Part shown: in pieces, positions 1 through 6,333 of the stretch | Position numbering within the stretch: the stretch's first letter is position 1 | Layout of the letters: each line of letters starts with the position of its first letter | IMG/VR virus record: IMGVR_UViG_3300048592_000487 | Location: 1 to 43,676 of that record | DNA: 43,676 bases | Direction: 5' to 3' (one strand) | Source of the DNA: a virus | The notes under the pieces: generated by a model | What the model saw: the letters and a program-made list of their open reading frames with translations, nothing else | What the model was told of the DNA's origin: nothing | The model's database searches: none | Translations under genes and position numbers: made by a program

Positions 1-1
1 T

Positions 2-19
2 GGTAATCGCAGCCCCGAT
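2..19. repeat. Left copy of 18-nt terminal direct repeat
   Basis: GGTAATCGCAGCCCCGAT is identical to the last 18 bases of the window. Base 1 is T while the base before the right copy is G, so the overlap is exact only from position 2. This fits a circular or concatemeric genome opened just upstream of the terminase genes. In the joined form, CGGGG and CCCCG flank a 10-base core as a small inverted repeat. Confidence 0.8.
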
Positions 20-83
20 TTTCCTTTAGCGCCAGCAACTTAACCGGACTTAACCCATTAACGAAACGACTGTTAAGCACGCC
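20..83. promoter_or_regulatory. Candidate packaging (cos/terminase-binding) region
   Basis: This AT-richer stretch lies between the terminal repeat and the small terminase gene. It holds ACTTAACC at 38-45 and again at 48-55, exactly 10 bp apart, then ATTAACG at 57-63 and an inverted GTTAAG at 72-77. Phased repeats next to a Nu1-like gene are what lambda-type terminases bind at cosB. The assignment is inferred from position and repeats only. Confidence 0.35.
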
Positions 84-695
84 ATGATCACCTGCACGAA
101 AGCCGAGTACGCCCAGCGAAAAGGGGTGTCGCGCCCTGCGATCAGCCAGGCGATCCGGGCTGGCCGTGTCGTCGTGGTCGAGGATGGCCGCGTCGATGTC
201 GAGGCGTCGGACCGAGTCTGGGACGCCAAGACCGACACGCTGCAGTCGATGCGCGCGAACGCCCCAAAGCGCCGCGCCCAGGCGCTGGCCGACGAGCCGC
301 ACCGATCGCAGCCGCCTGCCGATCGGCCAGGGCAGGGCGCCACCGTCGGCGAGCCCACCGCGCCGCTGTCGCGCGTCATCTACGACTTCGAGAGCGCCCG
401 CGCCAAGCGCGAGACCCACGCCGCGAACATCGCCGAGATGGAAGAGCGCAAGCGCGCCGGCGAGCTGTGCGAGACCTCGGCCGTGCTGATGACCATGACC
501 ACGATCGGCAGCAACTTCCGCACCGCGCTTGAGCGCGTCGCCGACAAGCTGGCCGACCGTGTCGCCGCCGAAGCCGACCCGCACGCCTGCCATCAGATCA
601 TCAGCACCGAGATCGCCCAGGCCCTCGAGCAGCTCGCCAAGGACTGCGACGCCGCCGGCCGCGACCTCTCCGGAGCACGCCATGGGCGCGAATGA
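84..695 (+). CDS. terS: Terminase small subunit (Nu1-like)
   Basis: A 203-residue protein expected to recognise phage DNA at the packaging site and load the large terminase. Residues 1-45 look like a winged helix-turn-helix (KGVSRPAISQAIRAGRV), as in lambda Nu1. A long charged helical segment follows at about 95-135 (SARAKRETHAANIAEMEERK), probably for multimerisation. The gene is the first after the genome end, and its stop overlaps the large terminase start by 14 nt, as usual for this pair. Recognition is by the N-terminal fold and position, since the family varies a lot in sequence. Confidence 0.85.
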   Translation: MITCTKAEYAQRKGVSRPAISQAIRAGRVVVVEDGRVDVEASDRVWDAKTDTLQSMRANAPKRRAQALADEPHRSQPPADRPGQGATVGEPTAPLSRVIYDFESARAKRETHAANIAEMEERKRAGELCETSAVLMTMTTIGSNFRTALERVADKLADRVAAEADPHACHQIISTEIAQALEQLAKDCDAAGRDLSGARHGRE

Positions 696-2646
696 CCGCT
701 TCGTGTCGGTCGAAGATGGCGCGCTGGTGTCGCTCACCGCGATCGCCGCCGCGCTGCGTCCGCCCCCTGCGCTCACCGTCACCGAATGGGCCGACGCGCA
801 TCGCCGCCTGCCCTCGAAGGGCGCCAGCGAGCCCGGCCAGTGGCGCACCTCGCGCGTGCCCTTCCTGGCCGAGATCATGGACTGCCTCAGCGACAGTCAT
901 CCCAGCAAGCGCGTCGTCTTCGTCAAGTCTGCCCAGGTCGGCGGCACCGAGTGCGGGCTCAACTGGGTCGGCTGGCACATCGGCACCCGCATGGCGCCCA
1001 TGCTCTGCGTCCAGCCCACGCTGGACATGGCCGAGCGCTGGTCCAAGCAGCGCCTGGCGCCGATGATCGAAGACACCCCGCACCTGCGCAGCAAGATCGC
1101 CCCGGCCCGCCAGCGCGACTCCGGCAACACCACCCTCCTCAAGGAATACCCCGGCGGCGTCGTCATCGTGGCCGGCGCAAACTCCGCCTCCGGTCTGCGC
1201 TCGATGCCGGCCGCCCGCATCTTCCTCGACGAGGTCGACGCCTACCCGGTCGAGCTCGAAGGCGAGGGCGACCCGATCAAGCTCGCCGAGGCCCGCGCCT
1301 CCACTTTCTCGCGCCGCAAGATTTTCCTCGTCTCCACGCCCACCATCGAAAGCCTTTCCCGGATCTGGAAGGAATGGCGCGCCAGCGACCAGCGCCGCTA
1401 TCACGTCGCCTGTCCGCACTGCGACCACGAGCAGACGCTCGAATGGGAGAACCTTAGCTGGCCCGAAGGCCGCCCGCTCGAGGCCGTCTATCACTGCGCC
1501 GGCTGCGGCGTCGGCATCGAAGAGCGCTACAAGACCGAGATGCTCGCCGCCGGCCGCTGGATCGCCGAGCACCCCGATCGCGCCGTCCCCGGCTTCCACG
1601 TCAATGCCCTCTACACCCCGGTCGGCCTAGGCCTCTCCTGGGGCGAGCTCGCCGAAGAATCCGAGATCGCCAAGCGCGACAAGTCCGCCTGGAAGACCTT
1701 CGAGAACACCAAGCTTGGCCGCGTCAGCAAGGACCCCACCGAGAAGCTAGACGAGGACGAACTCAAAGCGCGCGCAACCCGCTACGACCTGCGCACCCTC
1801 CCACCTGGCTGCGTCCTGCTCACCTGCGCTGTCGACGTTCAGAAAGACCGCCTGGCGCTGCTCGTGCTCGGCTGGGGCACCAATAACCGCTGGTGGGTCG
1901 TCGACCACCTCGAGCGCCCTGGTGATCCGGCCGTCGATCGCGAACTGTGGGAATGGCTCGACCAGTACATCACCACCCCGTTCAAGAACAGCCGCGGCTT
2001 CGATGTGCGCATCCGCATGACCGCGGTCGACTCCGGCTTCCTGCAAGACGCGGTCGTCGACTTCACCGCGCCTCGCCAGCGCCGCGGCGTCATGGCCACC
2101 AAGGGCGCCTCCACCCGTGGCCGTCCCATCATCCAGAAGCCCTCGCGCATCGAATACACCCCGCGTGGCAAGCAGAAGAAGTACGGCGCCGAGCAATGGC
2201 AGGTCGGCGCCGACACCGCCAAGACGCACCTCTTCCACGTCCTCGACGGCGACCGCGACAAGACGCCGCTCGACCGCCGCGTCGCCTTCTCTGACCAGCT
2301 CGGCGAGGCCTTCTACTCCCAGCTCACCGCCGAGATCTACGACCCCAACCGCCGCAAGTGGGTCAAGGTTCGCGACCGCAACGAAGTGCTCGACCTCTTC
2401 TGCCTCAACATCGCCGCCGGCTACCGCAACGACGTCCTCGGCAGCCGCCTGCGCGAGCGCGAGCTCGAACGCCTGCAGGCCCAGCTCGAGCCGGAGATGG
2501 ACCTGTTCAACGCCCCGTCGCCCGCTGCCGTGCACACGCCTGCACCATCCCCCACCGCCGACCCCGCGCAATCCCCCGCGATCCCCCCGAGTCCCGTCCA
2601 CCGCCCGCCCCCCGCTTCCGCCTTCACCCGGAGATCCCTGCTATGA
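682..2646 (+). CDS. terL: Terminase large subunit, GpA family
   Basis: A 654-residue packaging motor and nuclease of the lambda GpA type. The ATPase half shows the GpA-type P-loop SAQVGGTE at about 83-90 and a Walker B-like IFLDEVDAY near 178-186. A CPHC...CAGC pair near 243-278 resembles a zinc-binding insert. The C-terminal half (about 370 on) should be the nuclease that cuts cos, with candidate acidic residues in CAVDVQKDRLALLVLGWG. The ATG at 682 is chosen because the preceding in-frame codons lie inside terS. The tail after about residue 600 is rich in Pro and Ala and probably disordered. The stop overlaps the next start as ATGA. Confidence 0.97.
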   Translation: MGANDRFVSVEDGALVSLTAIAAALRPPPALTVTEWADAHRRLPSKGASEPGQWRTSRVPFLAEIMDCLSDSHPSKRVVFVKSAQVGGTECGLNWVGWHIGTRMAPMLCVQPTLDMAERWSKQRLAPMIEDTPHLRSKIAPARQRDSGNTTLLKEYPGGVVIVAGANSASGLRSMPAARIFLDEVDAYPVELEGEGDPIKLAEARASTFSRRKIFLVSTPTIESLSRIWKEWRASDQRRYHVACPHCDHEQTLEWENLSWPEGRPLEAVYHCAGCGVGIEERYKTEMLAAGRWIAEHPDRAVPGFHVNALYTPVGLGLSWGELAEESEIAKRDKSAWKTFENTKLGRVSKDPTEKLDEDELKARATRYDLRTLPPGCVLLTCAVDVQKDRLALLVLGWGTNNRWWVVDHLERPGDPAVDRELWEWLDQYITTPFKNSRGFDVRIRMTAVDSGFLQDAVVDFTAPRQRRGVMATKGASTRGRPIIQKPSRIEYTPRGKQKKYGAEQWQVGADTAKTHLFHVLDGDRDKTPLDRRVAFSDQLGEAFYSQLTAEIYDPNRRKWVKVRDRNEVLDLFCLNIAAGYRNDVLGSRLRERELERLQAQLEPEMDLFNAPSPAAVHTPAPSPTADPAQSPAIPPSPVHRPPPASAFTRRSLL

Positions 2647-2975
2647 CCGCACCCGCAGCGCAGACCACCACCCTCGCCGAGGTCTTCACCGACGTGCTCA
2701 CCCGCGAGCTGCGCCTGCCGGCCCCGATCGCCGAGACCCTGGCCGACGCGCTCATCCTCGGCGCGGCCCGGCTCGGCCACGGCGGCACGACTTACCCGCT
2801 CTACACCCTCGACACGCTCACCCGCGACGATGTCGCCGCACGCGTGCGCGCCGAGTACAACGGCCGCAACGTGCAGCTGCTCGCACGGCGCTACGGCAAG
2901 AGCCGATCGACTATTTACCGCATCCTGCGGCGCAACGAGTGGGCCGCTGATGCAAGTGCTGAACAGCATCAGTGA
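2643..2975 (+). CDS. Mor transcription activator family protein
   Basis: A 110-residue DNA-binding protein related to Mu Mor/C. The C-terminal part carries a helix-turn-helix in the Mor arrangement, NVQLLARRYGKSRSTIYRIL at about 80-99. The N-terminal half resembles the Mor dimerisation region (LADALILGAARLGHGG). In Mu, proteins of this family activate middle or late promoters by binding dyad sites near -35. Here the gene is start-stop coupled to the large terminase. It may act on the two matching dyads at 3661-3688 and 10210-10237, which is inference. Confidence 0.85.
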   Translation: MTAPAAQTTTLAEVFTDVLTRELRLPAPIAETLADALILGAARLGHGGTTYPLYTLDTLTRDDVAARVRAEYNGRNVQLLARRYGKSRSTIYRILRRNEWAADASAEQHQ

Positions 2976-3016
2976 ATTATTGGCAATCTAGGAAATGCCT
3001 AAAACAGGAGAACGAA

Positions 3017-3559
3017 ATGAATATGGAAAAGGAACGTGACGAGCTTGTTGGCAGAATTGGAGAAGAGCTTTCAGATGTCGCATACAAGATGATTGGCTTT
3101 GGCGAAAACCATGATGGCGATGGTCCTTCAGAGGAAGAAGATGAGCTATGCGCAGACGCTCTGATGGCCGCCGCTTTTATGTGCGAGCCGCGCCTTGACC
3201 GTTTTGTTGGACGCGCCCGCCTGCTGTTAGAGTCTCTGAAGGCGGTAAAGAATGAGACCCCTGAATTTGCGACAGGGTTCGATGCTGCTTGCTCGGCAAA
3301 CTGGTCTTCATTGAAGACAGACAAAGCAAGTCAGTTCGACCTTGAAAAAACCGCATCGATGACGCTGCAGGCTCTTGTACAGGCGATCGGAGTACGGCTT
3401 TTTGACGCGAAGCGGAAAGGGAGTTCAGAGTATTGGATGGCGATTGATCATTGCGTTGAGATTGCTCGCGATGTTGCATACGCAATGAGTGATGAGGTCA
3501 ACAAAGAAGAGGAATACAGGCGATCTTATCGGAATGAAAATATGCATTCCGAAGGCTGA
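3017..3559 (+). CDS. Hypothetical acidic protein, AT-rich accessory gene
   Basis: A 180-residue acidic protein of unknown function with no motif I recognise. The ATG at 3017 is preferred over an upstream in-frame GTG (2972) because AGGAG lies 6 nt before it. The sequence reads as mostly helical, with clusters such as SEEEDELCADALMAAA. Base composition drops to about 45-50% G+C and codon use differs sharply from the flanking Mor-like and gpW-like genes. A 14-bp hairpin follows at once. This is the usual look of a laterally acquired moron set between late genes. Confidence 0.75.
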   Translation: MNMEKERDELVGRIGEELSDVAYKMIGFGENHDGDGPSEEEDELCADALMAAAFMCEPRLDRFVGRARLLLESLKAVKNETPEFATGFDAACSANWSSLKTDKASQFDLEKTASMTLQALVQAIGVRLFDAKRKGSSEYWMAIDHCVEIARDVAYAMSDEVNKEEEYRRSYRNENMHSEG

Positions 3560-3567
3560 TCAGCCTT
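3552..3567. repeat. Perfect 16-bp palindrome at gene end
   Basis: AAGGCTGATCAGCCTT is a perfect palindrome that contains the stop codon of the AT-rich accessory gene (TGA, 3557-3559). It sits 8 nt before a larger hairpin, so the two may work together in 3' end formation. Confidence 0.6.
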
Positions 3568-3575
3568 ACCGAAGA

Positions 3576-3614
3576 ATGTAGCTCAAATACGGGAATCCAA
3601 TATTTGAGCTACAT
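3576..3614 (+). terminator. 14-bp hairpin after the accessory gene
   Basis: ATGTAGCTCAAATA (3576-3589) and its exact reverse complement (3601-3614) form a 14-bp stem with an 11-nt loop. No uninterrupted T tract follows, so it may be a weak or Rho-assisted terminator, or an mRNA-stabilising structure. It marks the downstream end of the low-G+C gene. Confidence 0.5.
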
Positions 3615-3660
3615 GGGCGACTTCCCCTTATCTTCCGTCCGGGGCGCGGCATCAAACAAC

Positions 3661-3688
3661 TGTCGCATCACCGGGTAACGCTGCGACA
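3661..3688 (+). promoter_or_regulatory. Dyad TGTCGCA-N14-TGCGACA upstream of gpW-like gene
   Basis: TGTCGCA (3661-3667) and TGCGACA (3682-3688) form a 7-14-7 dyad whose arm centres are 21 bp apart, about two helical turns. A TACTTT hexamer begins 11 nt after the right arm (3699-3704), and the gpW-like start is 50 nt further on. A second copy with the same geometry lies at 10210-10237. An activator-dependent late promoter is the favoured reading, with the Mor-family protein at 2643 as candidate ligand. A structured RNA leader is the alternative. Confidence 0.5.
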
Positions 3689-3738
3689 CACGCCCGCGTA
3701 CTTTCGTCGCATCAGCCTCTACCCGTGCGCCGCGCCCC

Positions 3739-3969
3739 ATGCCCTCTGTCGCCGAAACCCGCCTCGCCGCCTACCTGGCTGCCGAAGCCGCCATCCTCCA
3801 GGCGCAGGAAGCCCGCTCCGGCGACCGCACCCACCGCATGGCCGAGCTCTCCGCCGTGCAGCAGCAGATCACCCTGCTGCAGTCGCAAGTCTCGCGCGAG
3901 AAAGCCCGCGCCGCGGGCGGAACCGGCCTCAATTACGCCGTGGCCGACTTCTCCGGCGGCACCGCATGA
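3739..3969 (+). CDS. gpW-like head-tail connector protein
   Basis: A 76-residue protein in the size range of lambda gpW (68 residues), which closes the DNA-filled head and makes the platform for tail attachment. It is nearly all helical, with a helix pair formed by ETRLAAYLAAEAAILQAQEA and AELSAVQQQITLLQSQVSRE. Both the length and the position just before a lambda-type portal fit gpW. It overlaps the portal start by 4 nt (ATGA). It is the first gene after the dyad at 3661 and may begin a late transcript. Confidence 0.8.
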   Translation: MPSVAETRLAAYLAAEAAILQAQEARSGDRTHRMAELSAVQQQITLLQSQVSREKARAAGGTGLNYAVADFSGGTA

Positions 3970-5444
3970 ACACGCTCGACCGCCTCATCGGCTACTTCGC
4001 GCCCGCCGCCGCGCTCCGGCGCCGTGCCGCGCGCCGTATGCTGGCGCACTACGAGGCCGCCGAATCCTCGCACATGCGCAAATTCTGGCGCGGCGGCCCC
4101 TCACAAAACGAGATCGTCCAGCGCGGCGCCGTCGCCGTGCGCACGCAGGCCCGCCAGCTCGTGCGCAATCACGACCTCTCGCGCGGCGCGCTCCGCGTGC
4201 TCGTCAACGCCGTCGTCGGCCCCAAGGGCATTGGCATCGAACCGCAACCGCGCCGGCTCGACGGCAGCATCCACACCGAATACGCCAAGGCGCTCCTCGA
4301 AGCCTGGCGCGACTGGTCCCGCTACCCCGACGTCACCCAGCGCATGCCGTGGTCACGCCTTCAGCGCGCCCTGGCCCGCGCCTGGCTGCGCGACGGCGAA
4401 GTGTTTGCGCAGATGATCACCGGCCTGCGCCCCGACCTTGATCACGCCACCCGCGTGCCCTTCAGCCTCGAAGCATTCGAGGCCGACCTCGTGCCGATGG
4501 ATCTGCACGACACGCGCCAGCGCATCGTCCAAGGCATCGAGCGCAACCAGTGGGGAAAGCCCGTCGCCATCCACGTCCTGCGCACCGATGCCGCCTCGAT
4601 CGGCCTGCCCACCACCGGCACCACCCGCCGCATCCCGTGGGACCGCGCTCTGCACCTTGCCACGCTCGACCACATCGGCCAGATCCGCGGCGTGTCCGAA
4701 TTCGCGAGCGTCATCACTCGCCTCGAGGACATCAAGGAATACGAAGAGTCCGAGCGCATCGCCGCGAAGATCGCCGCCAGCCTCTCGGCCTACGTCAAGC
4801 GCGGCACGCCCGACCTGTACGACCCCGAGAGCTCACCGGCGCCCGGCTCGCGCAGCATCGAGTTCCGCCCTGGCATGGTGATCGACGACCTCGCCATCGG
4901 CGAAGAAATCGGGATGATCGACAGCAACCGCCCGAACCCCAACCTGATTACATTCCGGCAGGGCCAGTTGCGCGCCGCGGCAGCGGGCTGGGGCGCCAGC
5001 TACTCCAGCGTCAGCAAAGACTACAACGGCACGTGGTCTGCCCAGCGCCAGGAGCTGGTCGAGCAGTGGTCGAGCTACGCCGTGCTGTGCGACGAATTCA
5101 CCGGCGAGATCGTGCAGCCGGTGTGGGAGAACTTCGTCCTCGCAGCCCACGTCGCTGGCGTCGTGCGCATGCCCGCCGACCTCATGCCCGGCACCGCCGA
5201 CGACGCGCTCTACGTGGCGCAGTCCATGCCCTGGATCGACCCGCTGAAAGAAGCCAACGCCTGGAAAGTGTTGGTCGAGACCAACCAGGCCAGCGAGGTC
5301 GAAGCCATCCGCCGCCGCGGCGGCAGCCCGCGCGACGTGCTCGAGCAGCGCGCCGAGTTCCGGCGCGCGGCCGAAGAGATCGGAGTGCCGCTGTCGAGTG
5401 CGCCGGGCAGGGGGCAGGATGATGAGGACGACGATGCAGCCTGA
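3966..5444 (+). CDS. Portal protein, lambda gpB family
   Basis: A 492-residue protein of the lambda portal family. It forms the dodecameric ring at the head vertex through which DNA enters and leaves, and it anchors terminase and connectors. Length and conserved blocks fit the family, including the N-terminal SHMRKFWRGGPSQNE and the central VVGPKGIGIEPQPR, GEVFAQMITG and FRPGMVIDDL regions. The acidic tail ends DDEDDDAA. Protease and capsid genes normally follow directly. Here they start 4.8 kb downstream because a block beginning with a spanin fragment intervenes. Confidence 0.95.
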   Translation: MNTLDRLIGYFAPAAALRRRAARRMLAHYEAAESSHMRKFWRGGPSQNEIVQRGAVAVRTQARQLVRNHDLSRGALRVLVNAVVGPKGIGIEPQPRRLDGSIHTEYAKALLEAWRDWSRYPDVTQRMPWSRLQRALARAWLRDGEVFAQMITGLRPDLDHATRVPFSLEAFEADLVPMDLHDTRQRIVQGIERNQWGKPVAIHVLRTDAASIGLPTTGTTRRIPWDRALHLATLDHIGQIRGVSEFASVITRLEDIKEYEESERIAAKIAASLSAYVKRGTPDLYDPESSPAPGSRSIEFRPGMVIDDLAIGEEIGMIDSNRPNPNLITFRQGQLRAAAAGWGASYSSVSKDYNGTWSAQRQELVEQWSSYAVLCDEFTGEIVQPVWENFVLAAHVAGVVRMPADLMPGTADDALYVAQSMPWIDPLKEANAWKVLVETNQASEVEAIRRRGGSPRDVLEQRAEFRRAAEEIGVPLSSAPGRGQDDEDDDAA

Positions 5445-5575
5445 CGCCCTGCCCGCCGCTACCGATCCCCACCGCCGGTGATGAGCTCGCCGTCACCCTC
5501 TGGACGTATGACCTCATCGAAGCGGCCGGCCTCTGCCGCCGCATGCACGAAACCTGCCGCAGCGCGCGGCCCTAG
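5441..5575 (+). pseudogene. Truncated second copy of the outer spanin (Rz1-like) C-terminus
   Basis: The reading frame ending at TAG 5573-5575 encodes a C-terminal segment like that of the intact Rz1-like gene at 15966. Shared blocks are CP-LP-PT, GDELAV-LWT-DLI and CRR-H--CR. About 21 of 30 residues match, and the DNA matches at roughly 80% by eye over 90 nt (compare 16083-16220). The lipoprotein signal and N-terminal half are missing, and an in-frame stop at 5423 blocks extension. It starts at the portal stop codon, so it looks like a recombination scar at the edge of the inserted spike cassette. Confidence 0.8.
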
Positions 5576-5584
5576 GAGACCCCG

Positions 5585-6055
5585 ATGCCCAAGACCTTGA
5601 CCATGATCGACCCGCGCCCCAACGGCAATGATGGTCAATACGAGCGCGGCCAGACTTACACTCTCGCCGACGACCTCGCCGACTACTTCTTGTCGATCGG
5701 CGTGGCCCGCTACCCGACGTTGCAGCAGACGCAGGTGCTCGCCGACCGCGATCCCGCGACCGGCGAGGTGAGCACGATCGGCACCGGCCGCGACCCGCTC
5801 GGCGCGCCGGTGGTGGCAGTGACCTCGCCGGGTGGGGGGAATAGATTGTTGGCGGGCAATCTGCCAGCCGACATGGCGCAGCTTGCAAACGTCGTGGTCT
5901 CTGACGGCGCTCTGCAATCCTGGACGGCCAACGGCATCGACTACGTGGCGACCTACGCGGACGGCAAAGTGGCGACCGTGACCGCCTCTGACGGCTGGGT
6001 GCAGACCTATACGTGGGTGGGCGATGTGCCCACGATCACCGTGGAGCAGGCGTGA
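5585..6055 (+). CDS. Hypothetical protein at start of inserted spike cassette
   Basis: A 156-residue protein I cannot assign. AGGAGA lies 8 nt before the ATG. The N-terminal part (MIDPRPNGNDGQYERGQTYT, then a hydrophobic DLADYFLSIGVARY helix) may be an attachment or capping domain. The rest is rich in Val, Thr and Gly and predicted beta. YVATYADGKVATVTASDG and YTWVGDVPTIT look like short beta repeats. It directly follows the spanin fragment and precedes the spike gene, which suggests a virion-surface or spike-associated role. Confidence 0.7.
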   Translation: MPKTLTMIDPRPNGNDGQYERGQTYTLADDLADYFLSIGVARYPTLQQTQVLADRDPATGEVSTIGTGRDPLGAPVVAVTSPGGGNRLLAGNLPADMAQLANVVVSDGALQSWTANGIDYVATYADGKVATVTASDGWVQTYTWVGDVPTITVEQA

Positions 6056-6057
6056 CC

Positions 6058-6330
6058 ATGATCGAAATCCATCGCCGGGGCGCCACGGACCCCGATCAAG
6101 TCTGCGTCATCACGCCCGAGGAGCGCGCCCGTATTGAGCCTGTCGTGGTTGCGGTGCGCGCCATGCTGCAAGCCGACCCCGACAAGACCCGCGAGGACTG
6201 GTGGATTTCGCGCGGCACCGAGCGCTATCTGCGACCCGCTGCCGTGAAGGCGCAAATGGGCTCGCTGTCGAGCATCTACCCCAACGAGATCCACCGCGCG
6301 ATGGACATCATCGCCGCCGAGGAGGCATAA
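6058..6330 (+). CDS. Small hypothetical protein before the spike gene
   Basis: A 90-residue soluble protein with no recognised domain. The ATG at 6058 follows the previous stop by 2 nt, and GGAGCAGG upstream can serve as ribosome binding site, so the genes are translationally coupled. The sequence is helical and charged (EERARIEPVVVAVRAMLQAD). It contains a short Trp-rich block, REDWWISRGTERYLRP. Its place 3 nt before the spike gene suggests a chaperone or linker for the spike, by context only. Confidence 0.65.
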   Translation: MIEIHRRGATDPDQVCVITPEERARIEPVVVAVRAMLQADPDKTREDWWISRGTERYLRPAAVKAQMGSLSSIYPNEIHRAMDIIAAEEA

Positions 6331-6333
6331 GAC

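Noticed and set aside
2-19. The 18-nt end repeat as prophage attL/attR
   Set aside because: The integrase and tRNA-derived attP are in the middle of the window, and the ends lie at the terminase, so this is the phage-form opening point, not an integration junction.
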